A stretch of 64,000 bases of DNA from the NCBI RefSeq assembly GCF_016859125.1, contig NZ_CP069338.1, positions 5,395,501-5,459,500 on the forward strand, written 5' to 3'. Below are positions 18,701 to 30,274 of this stretch, in pieces. This DNA comes from Archangium violaceum (GTDB taxonomy: Bacteria; Myxococcota; Myxococcia; Myxococcales; Myxococcaceae). Numbering within the stretch: the first letter of the stretch is position 1; every line of letters starts with the position of its first letter. Under the pieces are notes generated by a model. The model was given only the letters and a program-made list of their open reading frames with translations, did not search any database and was not told the DNA's origin. The translations under genes and the position numbers were made by a program.

Positions 18701-19306
18701 CGGGCTGAAGACGTCGATGAGGCCGCCACGCACGGAGAAGGTGCCCAGGTCCTCGACGAGCGGGCTGGACTGGTAGCCCATGTTGGCGAGCTTGCGCGCG
18801 AGCTCGTCGCGGTCGAAGTCCTGGCCCACGCCGACACGCTCGGACAGCTCCTTCATCACGTGCGGCGGCAGCACCTTGCGGAAGAGGCCGCGCATCGAGA
18901 GCACGAGCGCGGGGAAGCGCGTGCCCTGGGACAGGTGGAAGAGCGCCCCGAGCCGGTCCGCGACCGCGTCCGGGTCCGGGGAGATCTCGTCGTAGGGGAG
19001 CACCTCGTCGGCGGGCAGGCGCAGGACGCGAGGCTCGCGCGGGGTGCCCCTGCCGCCCAGGAAGAAGGCGAGATCCTGGGCGAGCGCATCCGCGGACTCC
19101 TCGTCGGTGGCGATGCAGACGAGGGGGGCCTCGAGGGTGCGTGTCAGCCGGGCGAGTGCATGGCCGCGGGCGGCCCCCTGGAGACCTTGCGTGCGGACAC
19201 GCTGACCCACGCGCAGCAGCTCCAGCACCCGGGCGAAGGGATCCCCGGTCACGGGAGGTGCGCGGAGGGCCTCCGCCTCGAACTTCTGGTTGAAAGGAGT
19301 TTCCAT
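15725..19306 (-). CDS. mfd: Transcription-repair coupling factor Mfd
   Basis: 1193 residues from ATG 19306 (AAAGGAG upstream; an in-frame ATG 19 codons earlier is less likely). Order of domains: UvrB-like N-terminal modules, the RNA polymerase-interacting CarD/TRCF-type domain near residue 540 (GDIIVHTDFGLGRYAGL), then a superfamily 2 translocase with Walker A GDVGYGKTEVAMRAAF near 675, the DEEQ box in VVDEEQRFG near 774, and LSATPIPRTL. The C-terminus has the TRCF domain. The length matches the family (E. coli 1148). Mfd displaces stalled RNA polymerase and recruits UvrA for repair. Confidence 0.97.
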   Translation of the reverse strand: METPFNQKFEAEALRAPPVTGDPFARVLELLRVGQRVRTQGLQGAARGHALARLTRTLEAPLVCIATDEESADALAQDLAFFLGGRGTPREPRVLRLPADEVLPYDEISPDPDAVADRLGALFHLSQGTRFPALVLSMRGLFRKVLPPHVMKELSERVGVGQDFDRDELARKLANMGYQSSPLVEDLGTFSVRGGLIDVFSPLYDKPVRIEFFGDTIESIRAFDPETQRTVDSLKEIILLPAREVIFSEQTRARAEAAARAVADRINLPTSKLRERLDAIREGLPGFGLEGLLPGFFEGGLGTVFDYLRLWHPEPLFYLDDPMGLERVAEELWNDVERSARASDERQDLSAPAEEHFLTREQVDQKLAAFRVMEGGGLSLTQGEAPPVHFPFGTTQDVREAILAHHGEEGALTPLVERLQRWRDTRIACAVACGTLSQADRLKRLLLDRNVMVRVHTEPLADVAKLYEPSVSAHLFTGEVSHGFVDGAGGIAVLSDEEIFGARARRRVRRSKSLDAFAAGFKDLKEGDIIVHTDFGLGRYAGLTKMQVNGVPGDFLVLEYAGKDKIYLPVGRMRLIQKFTGGDPTKVTLDKLGGTSWEKTKKRVKEQLLKMAADLLNIAAARRAHPGHAFSPPDRYYAQFEADFEFEETPDQAKAIEDVLADMQKREPMDRLVCGDVGYGKTEVAMRAAFKATLDRKQVAVLVPTTVLAQQHYLSFKKRFKDYPVTVEVISGMKKPPEVREILKRAKEGKVDILIGTHKLLGGDVAFKDLGLLVVDEEQRFGVKHKEQIKKLRSQVDVLTLSATPIPRTLHMAMSGVREMSIIATPPQDRRAIRTFVMKFDEQTIKEAIERELARGGQVFFVHNRVESLPAMEETLKRLLPNVSIGVAHGQMGEGQLEKAMLDFTEKKYQVLLCTSIIESGIDISSANTMIVNRADTFGLAQLYQLRGRVGRSKERAYAYLLVPARTAISKDAQRRLEVLQRFTELGAGFSIASHDLEIRGAGNLLGAEQSGSIAAIGFDLYAQLMEEAVSEVRGEPPRTQIEPEITMPIPALIPDDYVPDVHQRLVFYKRFSQASNPDEVQDLRSELVDRYGEAPDEVDNLSEQTLLKIDMRELRLRALEAGPGRVVVTLGADALLDGMKVATLVQKSKGVYRLTPDMKLVVKLGAEVRGQSLIAEAKKVLRDLGTCALPQA

Positions 19307-19425
19307 CCGTGGGCCGCCTTGAAGGGCCCACCGGTAATTAGGAGCCGGACCCGTGTGGGTCAACGGAAGAGCGAGGGGCCCGGTTGGCGACAGTCACTCA
19401 GGGCACCCGGCCTACAACCACCTAC

Positions 19426-19638
19426 TCACCCAAACACCCGGAAGTCCTCATCGTCGTCATCGTCATCGCCTCCCTTGTCGCCGCCGTCACCACCACCACC
19501 CTTTCCATCCCCGTCGATGAGGGAGGAGGGGACGATGTGGGTCCCGGCGTGGGCCGCGGTGAGGAGCAGGCGGCCGGGCGAGCCTGGGAGGCTGGCGAGG
19601 ACGAACAGGGAGACGAGGGCGGGGGTGAGGGTACGCAT
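19426..19638 (-). CDS. Small secreted Gly/Asp-rich protein
   Basis: 70 residues from ATG 19638 with a GGAGG ribosome site eight bases upstream. The first half is a signal peptide-like hydrophobic stretch (LTPALVSLFVLASLPGSPG). The mature part ends in a glycine run followed by six aspartates (GGGGDGGDKGGDDDDDD) and EDFRVFG. I recognise no family. It sits between mfd and the cytochrome c gene. The acidic tail could bind metal ions, but that is a guess. Confidence 0.55.
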   Translation of the reverse strand: MRTLTPALVSLFVLASLPGSPGRLLLTAAHAGTHIVPSSLIDGDGKGGGGDGGDKGGDDDDDDEDFRVFG

Positions 19639-19709
19639 GGGGGAATGCCTCCAGTCACGAAGGGGACGGGACGCAGGGAGGGGATATTCACCCCACGCCC
19701 GGAAGGGAA

Positions 19710-20036
19710 TCAGCCCTTCTTGAGCGTGCGGATGTAGGCGACGAGCGAGTCGATCTGCTGCGGGGTCAGCTTGTCCTTGTAGGCCTTCATCTTCTTGTTG
19801 CGGTGGGAGCCCTCGGCGATGACCTCGCGGATGTCCTCGTCGGTCTGCGCCTGCTGCCAGGCGGCCTGGGAGATGTCGACGATGGACTCCTTCTTCCCCA
19901 TCTGGGTCTGCGCGCGGCCATCCGGTCCGTGGCAGGACTTGCACTTGGCGGTCCATAGCTCGGCGGCGGCCTCGTCGGCGGCCTGGGCGGCGGTGGCCAG
20001 GGTGAGGGAGAGCAGCAGGGCGGACCGGATCTTCAT
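19710..20036 (-). CDS. Small periplasmic c-type cytochrome
   Basis: 108 residues with a signal peptide (MKIRSALLLSLTLATAAQAA) and a single heme site CKSCHGPDGRAQT. The likely axial Met is within HRNKKMKAYKDKLTPQQ, and the C-terminal helix is SLVAYIRTLKKG. This is the class I cytochrome c layout, serving as a soluble electron carrier. No oxidase or reductase gene is adjacent. Confidence 0.88.
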   Translation of the reverse strand: MKIRSALLLSLTLATAAQAADEAAAELWTAKCKSCHGPDGRAQTQMGKKESIVDISQAAWQQAQTDEDIREVIAEGSHRNKKMKAYKDKLTPQQIDSLVAYIRTLKKG

Positions 20037-20131
20037 GGGGGGTTCTCCAGGTGAGGCACGGCTCGGTAACGGGGCGCAGTGTCGACCGACAGGGCGGGCG
20101 ATGGCCAGGGAAACCGCGAGAGATGGCCTGC

Positions 20132-23423
<3,292 letters not shown>

Positions 23424-23579
23424 GTCGCCGTGACTACCACACGGAAGGCGCGGGTGCTCGTATGCGTTCCCGTGGCGTAGTCGGAGGACTTCCGGGCGAG
23501 TCCAGGAAGATTGACCCCTCCGGCTCTCCCAGTGCAGTGTGCCCCCTTCGCCACCGATTGGACGCACCCGCGCCCCGGC

Positions 23580-25787
23580 ATGGAGAACGACGTGGAAGAG
23601 GTGACACCGACCGAGGCCCCCGAGGCAGAAGAGCCCACACTGGACGTGATGCAATACGTCCGCGCGCTCTGGCGCCGCAAGTGGCTCATCCTCGGTGTGA
23701 CGGTAGTGATGATGCTGGTGGGCGTGTTCTACTCCCTGCGCCAGCCCCGGATCTACGCGGCCAGCACCTCCCTCATCATCGACGTCGCCGCGCCCCGCGT
23801 GCTCGACACCGATGTCAAGGAGGTGATGGGCGACGAGCGTGGCAACTACTGGGCCAACAAGGAGTACTACCAGACGCAGAGCGAGGTCATCACCTCGCGC
23901 GCGGTGGCCTCCCGGGTGGCGGACCGGTTGGGTCTGCGCAACGACCCGGCCTTCCTCGGGGTGGAGGGCATCAAGGACGAGGCGGCGCGCAAGAAGGCCA
24001 TGGAGTCCATCGACGCGGTGGCGCTGGTGCGCTCGCGCATCGCCGTCATCCCCTCGTCGAACTCGCGCGTGGTGCGCATCGTCGTGGAGGACGTGGACCC
24101 CAAGCGCGCGGCGCTGCTGGCCAATGAGGTGGCCGAGGCCTACATCGCGGAGAACCTGGCCCTCAAGCTCAAGACGACCGAGGGCGCCAGCGCGTGGCTC
24201 GAGGAGCGGTTGAGCGAGCTGGGCTCGCGCGCCAGCAGCAGCGAGATGGACCTCTACAGGTTCAAGCGCAGCGCGGACGTGCTCTCCCTGGCCACGGAGG
24301 GCAAGGCGGGGCAGCAGCCGGGCGCGGCGAAGCAGGCCTACGACACCTACATGGCCGAGCTCATCACCGTGCGCACGAAGATGGCCGCCCTCCAGGCTCG
24401 GGTGGATGCCATGCGCCAGCTTCGCAAGAACGTCACCTCCGAGTCGGAGCACTGGGCCGAGGGCCTCCCGGAGGCCAACGAGGGAGCCCTGCGCGACCTG
24501 CGCACCCAGGTGCTGGAGCAGCGCACCGCCTGCGTGGAGCTGTCCGAGCGCTACCTGCCGGAGCATCCGAAGATGCAGGAGTGCCAGGGGAAGCTGGCCG
24601 TGGTGCAGCAGGAGCTGCGGCGCAGCCTGGAGAACCTGGTGCGCGGCGCGGAGACGGAGCTGGCGGCGGTCCAGGCCAACGAGCGCAACCTGCTCGCGCG
24701 GGTGGCGGAGGCCAAGGCCGAGGCCTTCCAGGTGACGGAGAAGGAGATGGCCTACGAGAAGCTCCGGCGCGAGGCGGAGAACGATCAGCGTCTGTACGAC
24801 ATGGTCCTCAAGCGCTTCAAGGAGCTGGAGCTGTCGGGCCTGCTGCGCACCAGCAACGTGCGCGTGCTGGACGCGGCGCTGCCCAACCCGGTGCCGGTGC
24901 GGCCCAACACCCGCAGCGCGGTGCTGCTCTTCTTCCTGCTGGGCCTGCTGGGCGGCGTGGCGGTGGTGGTGGGGCTGGAGTTCCTCGACGCGAGCGTGGC
25001 CACCCGCGCGGACGTGGAGAATCGCCTGGGGCTGGCCTTCATTGGCGCCATGCCCCCGATGAAGGCCGAGGACGGCACCTCGACGGACCTGTTCATCCAC
25101 CGCCATCCGCGCTCGCCGGCGGCGGAGATGTGCCGGGCCATCCGCACCAACCTGCTCTTCATGTCGCCGGACAAGCCCTTCCGCTCGGTGGTGGTGAGCT
25201 CGGCGGGGCCCTCCGAGGGCAAGTCCACCGTCGTCATCAACCTGGGCATGGTGATGGCGCAGACGGGCACCCGGGTGCTGTTGATGGACACGGACATGCG
25301 CCGGCCCCGCCTGCACAAGGCCTTCGGCATCCCCGACGACGTGGGGGTCAGCTCCCTGGTGGTGGGCGAGGGCTCGCTGGAGCGCGCCATCAAGTCCACG
25401 GATGTGCCCAACCTCTTCGTGCTGCCCTGCGGGCCGATCCCGCCCAATCCCGCGGAGCTGCTCCACTCGCGCGCCTTCTCCGAGCTGCTCGACGAGCTGC
25501 GGGAGCGCTTCGACTGCATCCTGCTGGACAGCCCGCCCCTGGGGCCCGTGTCGGATGCGCTCGTCCTCTCCAAGCAGACCGACGGCATCCTCCTGGTGCT
25601 CAAGGCGGGGAGCACCCACCGCGACCATGCCAAACGCGCCATTCGCGCGCTGCGCGACGTGAAGGCCCGGGTCATCGGCGCCCTTCTCAACGACGCAGAT
25701 GGCAAGAATGGCCGGTACGACTATCAGACCTACAAATATTACGGCAGCTATGGCGCCGAGCGTGACGAGCAGCGAACCGCCAGCTAG
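23580..25787 (+). CDS. wzc: Wzc-type polysaccharide co-polymerase with BY-kinase domain
   Basis: 735 residues from ATG 23580. Wzz/PCP part: membrane segments near residues 36-52 and 440-465 flank a long periplasmic coiled coil. The cytoplasmic tyrosine kinase has Walker A SAGPSEGKSTVV (about 540), Walker A' LLMDTDMRRPRL and Walker B CILLDSPPLGPVSDA. The last 25 residues carry six tyrosines (YDYQTYKYYGSYG), the usual autophosphorylation cluster. The kinase and co-polymerase are on one chain, as in proteobacterial Wzc. It controls chain length and export of the polysaccharide encoded around it. Confidence 0.94.
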   Translation: MENDVEEVTPTEAPEAEEPTLDVMQYVRALWRRKWLILGVTVVMMLVGVFYSLRQPRIYAASTSLIIDVAAPRVLDTDVKEVMGDERGNYWANKEYYQTQSEVITSRAVASRVADRLGLRNDPAFLGVEGIKDEAARKKAMESIDAVALVRSRIAVIPSSNSRVVRIVVEDVDPKRAALLANEVAEAYIAENLALKLKTTEGASAWLEERLSELGSRASSSEMDLYRFKRSADVLSLATEGKAGQQPGAAKQAYDTYMAELITVRTKMAALQARVDAMRQLRKNVTSESEHWAEGLPEANEGALRDLRTQVLEQRTACVELSERYLPEHPKMQECQGKLAVVQQELRRSLENLVRGAETELAAVQANERNLLARVAEAKAEAFQVTEKEMAYEKLRREAENDQRLYDMVLKRFKELELSGLLRTSNVRVLDAALPNPVPVRPNTRSAVLLFFLLGLLGGVAVVVGLEFLDASVATRADVENRLGLAFIGAMPPMKAEDGTSTDLFIHRHPRSPAAEMCRAIRTNLLFMSPDKPFRSVVVSSAGPSEGKSTVVINLGMVMAQTGTRVLLMDTDMRRPRLHKAFGIPDDVGVSSLVVGEGSLERAIKSTDVPNLFVLPCGPIPPNPAELLHSRAFSELLDELRERFDCILLDSPPLGPVSDALVLSKQTDGILLVLKAGSTHRDHAKRAIRALRDVKARVIGALLNDADGKNGRYDYQTYKYYGSYGAERDEQRTAS

Positions 25788-25799
25788 AGAGCGCCGGTG

Positions 25800-26930
25800 A
25801 TGAAGGTTCTTCAACTGGGTAAGTACTACGCCCCCTACCGGGGCGGCATGGAGACGCACCTGTCCGGGCTGTGCGCGGAGCTCAAGAACCGCGTGGAGCT
25901 GGAGGTGCTCGTCTCCAACACGGTCCCTCGCACCATGCGCGAGGTGGTGGACGGCGTGCGCGTCACCCGGTGCGCCGAGCTGGCGAAGGTGGCCTCCACC
26001 TCGCTCAACCCCACGCTGTCGCTGGAGCTGTCGTGGCGCCGGTATGAGCTGCTGCACATGCACTTCCCGCACCCCATGGCGGTGATGGGGTACCTGGGGA
26101 GTCTGCGGCCGCGGCGGCACGGGCTCGTCGTCACCTACCACAGCGACGTGGTTCGCCAGAAACGGCTGCTGAAGTTCTTCGCGCCCTTCATGCACCGGGT
26201 GCTGTCGCGCGCGGATGCCATCCTGGTGGGCTCGCCCAACTACGTGGAGACGTCCGAGATGCTGCGCCCGCACCGGGACCGGTGCCACGTGGTGCCCTTC
26301 GGCATCGACGCCAGCCGCTTCGCCCTCACGCCCGAGCGCGAGGCGGCGGCCGCGGCCGTGAAGGCCCGGTACGGTGGGGCGCCGCTGCTGATGGGGGTGG
26401 GGCGGCTCGTCTATTACAAGGGCTTCGACCACGCCATCCGCGCGCTGCGCGAAGTGCCGGAGGCGCACCTGCTGCTGGTGGGCGAGGGGCCGCTGCGCGT
26501 CCAGCTGGAGTCACTGGCCCGGAGCTGTGGCGTGGCCGAGCGCGTGCACTTCCTCGGGCGCCTGGGGGACGAGGCGCTCGTGTCGCTCTACTACGCGTGT
26601 GATGCCTTCGTGCTCTCCTCCGTCACCCGCGCCGAGGCCTTCGCGCTGGTGCAACTGGAGGCCCTGGCGTGCGGGCTACCCGTCATCAACACCGCGCTGG
26701 ACTCGGGGGTGCCCTTCGTCAGCCGCCACGAGGAGAGCGGCCTCACCGTGCCGCCGGGCGACGAGGCGGCGCTGGCCGCGGCCATCCAACGGATGCTGGC
26801 GCACCCGGAGCAGCGGCGGGCGTGGGGCGAGGCGGGCCGTGCCCGTGTGCTATCCGAGTTCTCCCAGGCGCGCATGGGCGAGCGCGTGCTCGACGTCTAT
26901 CGGACGGTGAAGGAGGCGCGGCGGCTGTGA
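25800..26930 (+). CDS. GT4-family glycosyltransferase
   Basis: 376 residues from ATG 25800 (a GTG immediately before is an alternative). GT-B fold: the N-terminal phrase YYAPYRGGMETHLSGL and the C-terminal nucleotide-sugar site with GVGRLVYYKGFDHAI and SVTRAEAFALVQLEALACG, where the EX7E pair is recognisable. It follows wzc by 12 bp and overlaps the next gene by a GTGA, so it belongs to the polysaccharide operon. Donor sugar unknown. Confidence 0.9.
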   Translation: MKVLQLGKYYAPYRGGMETHLSGLCAELKNRVELEVLVSNTVPRTMREVVDGVRVTRCAELAKVASTSLNPTLSLELSWRRYELLHMHFPHPMAVMGYLGSLRPRRHGLVVTYHSDVVRQKRLLKFFAPFMHRVLSRADAILVGSPNYVETSEMLRPHRDRCHVVPFGIDASRFALTPEREAAAAAVKARYGGAPLLMGVGRLVYYKGFDHAIRALREVPEAHLLLVGEGPLRVQLESLARSCGVAERVHFLGRLGDEALVSLYYACDAFVLSSVTRAEAFALVQLEALACGLPVINTALDSGVPFVSRHEESGLTVPPGDEAALAAAIQRMLAHPEQRRAWGEAGRARVLSEFSQARMGERVLDVYRTVKEARRL

Positions 26931-28336
26931 TCGGACTGGCGCTCACGCTCCTGTCCATCGTCGCGACGTTCCAGGTCACGCGGCGGCGTGGTCTGGGCCA
27001 TGGGCTGGGCACGCTGCTGCTGGTCGGCTACTTCTACGGCATCCTCCGGGCGCGCCACCCGGACGGCTTCTCGCACTTCATGTTCGATGGTGCCGTGGCC
27101 GGCCTCTACCTGTCGATCCTCACGGGCCGCATGCGGAAGATGCGGGTCGGCCGTGACGGCCAGGTGATGCGGCTCTTCGTCCGGGCGTTGATGGTGTGGC
27201 CCCTGTGCACCCTCTTCATCTCCCCGTTCTTCGACTCGCAGCACTTCTTCATCCAGCTGGTGGGCTTGCGCATGGCCATCCTCCTGCTGCCGTTGATTGT
27301 CATTGCCTCGCGGCTGACGGAGGAGGAGCTGGACTCGCTGGGGGAGTGGGTGTTGTGGCTCAACGCCGTGGCGTTCGTCTTCGCCATGTTGCAGCTGCGC
27401 TTCGGGGTGGAGCCCTTCTTCCCGAGGAACTCCGTCACCGACATCCTCTACAAGTCCAATGACGTGGGTGAGGAGCGCTCGCTGCGCATCCCGGCCATCT
27501 TCAACACCGCGCACGCGTACGGCGGCACCATGCTGCTGTCGCTGCCGTTGCTGGTGCGCCGTTGGGAGCGGCGTGCCTCCTTCCGCGACCGCCTCTTCAC
27601 GGGGCTGGTGTTGGCGGGCAGCGTGCTGGGTCTCTTCATCTGCGCGGCGCGCAGCCCGGTGGTGCAACTCCTGGCCATCGTGGGGGGGCTGCTGCTCGTC
27701 ACCCGGCTGTCGCTGAAGCTGATCGCGGGCCTGGCGGGCATCGCTGTCCTGGTGGGCGTGGTCGTCTTGCAGAACCCGCGTTTCCAGCGCTTCCTCACGT
27801 TGGATGACAGCGGCTACGTCTCGGACCGGGTGGCCATGAGTGTGAACACCAGCCTGCTGGACGTCATCACGAATTATCCGCTGGGCAACGGGCTGGGCAG
27901 CGCCGCGGGGACGAGCATTCCCTTCTTCCTGTCGCACCTGGCCCGGCCACAGGTTGGCTTCGAGAACGAGTACGCCCGTATCACCATGGAGCAGGGTCTC
28001 ATCGGGCTGCTGTTGTGGCTGTGCTTCCTCGGCTGGCTCTTCACACGGCTACCGCCGAGACGCCGGGGGGGCTCGATCATGGCCGAGCGGATGATGTGGG
28101 CCACGGTGCTGGTCATGTGGGCAACGGCCATCATCGGCACGGGCACGCTGTCCTCGATTCCAGGTACCACCTTCCTGCTGTTCTGGATGGGCATCATCGT
28201 CGGGACGCGGCGGCCCGTGACCGTCCCACGGCCCCGGCCGGCGGTGTCCAGGGCCACCCACACGCCGAGGCCGCCCATGACGGTACCGGGGCCCGGGTTG
28301 CCGGAAGATCGGGAGGTCGGGCATGAGCACGCGTAA
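26927..28336 (+). CDS. wzy: Wzy/O-antigen-ligase-like polysaccharide polymerase
   Basis: 469 residues from GTG 26927, which overlaps the preceding stop (GTGA). About ten to twelve hydrophobic segments with a large periplasmic loop containing NPRFQRFLTLDDSGYVSDR, followed by GNGLGSAAGTSIPFF and GFENEYARITMEQGLIGLLL, the pattern of the O-antigen ligase/Wzy domain (Wzy_C). A Pro-rich cytoplasmic tail ends the protein and overlaps the next gene by 14 bp. It is expected to polymerise lipid-linked repeat units in the periplasm. Confidence 0.85.
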   Translation: MIGLALTLLSIVATFQVTRRRGLGHGLGTLLLVGYFYGILRARHPDGFSHFMFDGAVAGLYLSILTGRMRKMRVGRDGQVMRLFVRALMVWPLCTLFISPFFDSQHFFIQLVGLRMAILLLPLIVIASRLTEEELDSLGEWVLWLNAVAFVFAMLQLRFGVEPFFPRNSVTDILYKSNDVGEERSLRIPAIFNTAHAYGGTMLLSLPLLVRRWERRASFRDRLFTGLVLAGSVLGLFICAARSPVVQLLAIVGGLLLVTRLSLKLIAGLAGIAVLVGVVVLQNPRFQRFLTLDDSGYVSDRVAMSVNTSLLDVITNYPLGNGLGSAAGTSIPFFLSHLARPQVGFENEYARITMEQGLIGLLLWLCFLGWLFTRLPPRRRGGSIMAERMMWATVLVMWATAIIGTGTLSSIPGTTFLLFWMGIIVGTRRPVTVPRPRPAVSRATHTPRPPMTVPGPGLPEDREVGHEHA

Positions 28337-29417
28337 GCGGGTGGCCTTCGTGGTGAATGGCGCGCCGGGCAGCCCCATGAGCACCCGCGCCGAATCCTTC
28401 GCGCGGGCACTGGGCCAGGACTTCGACTGCGAGCTGCTCCACCGGCGGCCCCAGAAGGTGCGCGCCATCGCCGAGATGGTGTCCGGGCTGCACGCCCTGC
28501 GGCCGGATGCCATGTACGTGATGGACCTGGGGTACTCGGGTGTCGCCGCCGCGGCCCTCCATGCGCTGCGCGGGCGCTGTCCTCGCGTCGTGGACACCGG
28601 GGACGCCATCGCGGCATTGGCGCGTTCGGTGGGAGGCCGGGGCCGGGTGGGGGAGTTGCTCACCGAGGCCCTCGAGCAGTTCGGCCTGCGCACCGCGGAC
28701 GCCATCGTGGTGCGTGGCACGTTCCACCAGCGGCTGCTCTCCGAGCAGGGTCTCGCCAGCACCGTCATCCAGGATGGTGTGCACGTGGACGCGTTCCTGC
28801 CCCGTCCCGCCGAGGAGGTGCGCCGGAAGCTGGGTCTGGAGGGGGTGCTGACGGTGGGCATCCTTGGCTCCTCCCTCTGGAGCGAGCGGCTCCAGGTGGC
28901 GGTGGGGTGGGAGCTGGTCGAGCTGATGCGACTGCTGAAGGGCCGGCCCGTGAAGGGCGTGCTCATCGGGGATGGCAGCGGGGTGCCCCACCTGCGCGAG
29001 CGGTGCCGGCGCTACGGCATCGAGGAGCAGATGCGCTTCATCGACCGCATCCCGTACGAGTCGGTGCCCGAGTACCTCCGCGCGCTCGATGTGGTGGTGT
29101 CCACGCAGAGCAACGACGTCGTCGGACAGGTGCGCACCACGGGGAAGCTGCCCCTGTACATGGCCAACGGGCGCTACATCCTCGCCACCGACGTGGGCGA
29201 GGCCTCGCTGGTGCTGCCCGAGGAGATGCGGGTGCCATACGAGGGTGTGGTGGACAAGGCCTACCCGGCCCGCCTGGCCGAGCGTGTGGAGGGGCTGCTC
29301 GCCTGGCCCGAGCGGCTGCGCGCGGGCGAGGCCCTGGTGAAGGTGGCCCGGGAGAAGTTCGACTACGCCGTGCTGGCCGGGCGAGTGCGCGACGTGCTCG
29401 AGCGGGTCATCCGCTGA
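28323..29417 (+). CDS. GT4-like glycosyltransferase
   Basis: 364 residues. GT-B-like with a short N-terminal strand (RVAFVVNGAPGSPMSTRAES), a central hinge (VIQDGVHVDAF) and a C-terminal domain (VGILGSSLWSERLQVA, GVLIGDGSGVPHLRERC, VPEYLRALDVVVST). It has an atypical end: where most GT4 proteins have E-x7-E it shows TTGKLPLYMANGRYI, so it may be a divergent family. Its last 18 codons recur, diverged, at 50221-50276 on the other side of the island. Confidence 0.83.
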   Translation: MSTRKRVAFVVNGAPGSPMSTRAESFARALGQDFDCELLHRRPQKVRAIAEMVSGLHALRPDAMYVMDLGYSGVAAAALHALRGRCPRVVDTGDAIAALARSVGGRGRVGELLTEALEQFGLRTADAIVVRGTFHQRLLSEQGLASTVIQDGVHVDAFLPRPAEEVRRKLGLEGVLTVGILGSSLWSERLQVAVGWELVELMRLLKGRPVKGVLIGDGSGVPHLRERCRRYGIEEQMRFIDRIPYESVPEYLRALDVVVSTQSNDVVGQVRTTGKLPLYMANGRYILATDVGEASLVLPEEMRVPYEGVVDKAYPARLAERVEGLLAWPERLRAGEALVKVAREKFDYAVLAGRVRDVLERVIR

Positions 29418-29457
29418 GCGCGAGCCGCTCGTAGACCCAGCCGTGCTCCAGGGCCAC
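29362..29457. repeat. Left copy of duplicated gene junction (island border)
   Basis: Positions 29362-29417 match 50221-50276 at 51 of 56 bases without gaps, and the following 18 bases match at 17. The match then continues after a 27-base (9-codon, in-frame) deletion in this left copy. It holds the real 3' end of the plus-strand glycosyltransferase, plus, on the minus strand, a truncated 3' end (peptide ending EHGWVYERLALSG) of the glycosyltransferase now located at 50266-51390. Confidence 0.8.
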
Positions 29458-29507
29458 GAAGCGGAAGACGTTCTGCCGCTGGCGGTCATCTCCTGGCACA
29501 CGCTTGC

Positions 29508-29526
29508 ACCTGACGTTGCGTCAGGT
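29508..29526. promoter_or_regulatory. MerR-type operator with promoter
   Basis: A perfect inverted repeat ACCTGACG-ttg-CGTCAGGT lies 18 bp before the MerR reading frame. It overlaps a TTGCAC -35 candidate at 29504 and is followed by TTGTAC as a -10 candidate, the overlapping arrangement expected of promoters activated by MerR proteins. It was probably self-regulated by the adjacent MerR gene when that gene was intact. Confidence 0.65.
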
Positions 29527-29543
29527 TGTACCGTTCGCCGGTG

Positions 29544-30274
29544 ATGAAGGAGCGAGCGACGAGCCGACGCCGCTGGCGTATCGGCGAACTGGCGGACGCC
29601 ACCGGCCTGACGGTGCGTACCCTCCACCACTATGAGCACATCCGGCTGCTCGCGCCCGCGGCGCGGACGGACGGACGGACGCCAACGGCTCTACGACGAG
29701 AATGACGTGCGGCGCCTCTACCGCATTCGCGCGCTGCGCGACCTGGGGCTTTCACTCGCGGACATTGGTCGCATGCTCGATGACGACCGCGCCGAGCTCG
29801 CCAACGTCCTGAGTGCCCATCGGGCTCGCGTCGAGGCCGAGCTCGAGCGGCTCGGGAAGCTTCGGACGCTCCTCGATCACGCGTGCGAGCACGCGGACCG
29901 TGGCGTCTAACCCCGCCGACGTGCTCGCCACGATCGAGGCCATGTCGCGGGTCGTTCGCCGTGGCGACGCACTCCGGAAGAAGGGGAACGCATCGAAGGA
30001 GGCAGAGGCCCGGTGGCGGGAGCTGGGCGACGAGCTTCGTGCGTGCATGAAGGCGGGAGAGGCCCCCTCGGCCCCGGGCCCTCGCGCCGTGGCCCGCGCG
30101 GCCCTGGCGCGGATCGTTGAGTTCGCCGGTGGCGACCGCGCCACGTTGGAGGCGCTCGCGCACCTTCGCCGGCTCGCGCCCCCGAAGAACCTCGCCGGGT
30201 GGAGCCCCGCGCTGATGCGGTACCTCAACCAGGCACTGGCCAGCCTTCACAAGACGGAGCACGAACCATGCTGA
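29544..30274 (+). pseudogene. MerR-family regulator, frameshifted twice
   Basis: Frame 1 from ATG 29544 encodes the start of a MerR helix-turn-helix (WRIGELADATGLTVRTLHHY) and runs to a stop at about 29704. The rest of the DNA-binding domain (QRLYDENDVRRLYRIRALRD, GLSLADIGRMLDD) continues in another frame. The break is at four tandem GGAC units at about 29665-29680; three units would restore the frame. A second shift near 29900 moves to the frame with the C-terminal helical domain (ADVLATIEAMSRVV, ending YLNQALASL). A GTG at 29899 could restart translation. A full product would be about 240 residues. The end overlaps the hydrolase start. Confidence 0.72.

Noticed and set aside
15614-19723. 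A 1369-codon plus-strand open frame opposite mfd
   Set aside because: The minus strand encodes a full-length Mfd with all motifs; the plus frame is its shadow with no domain.
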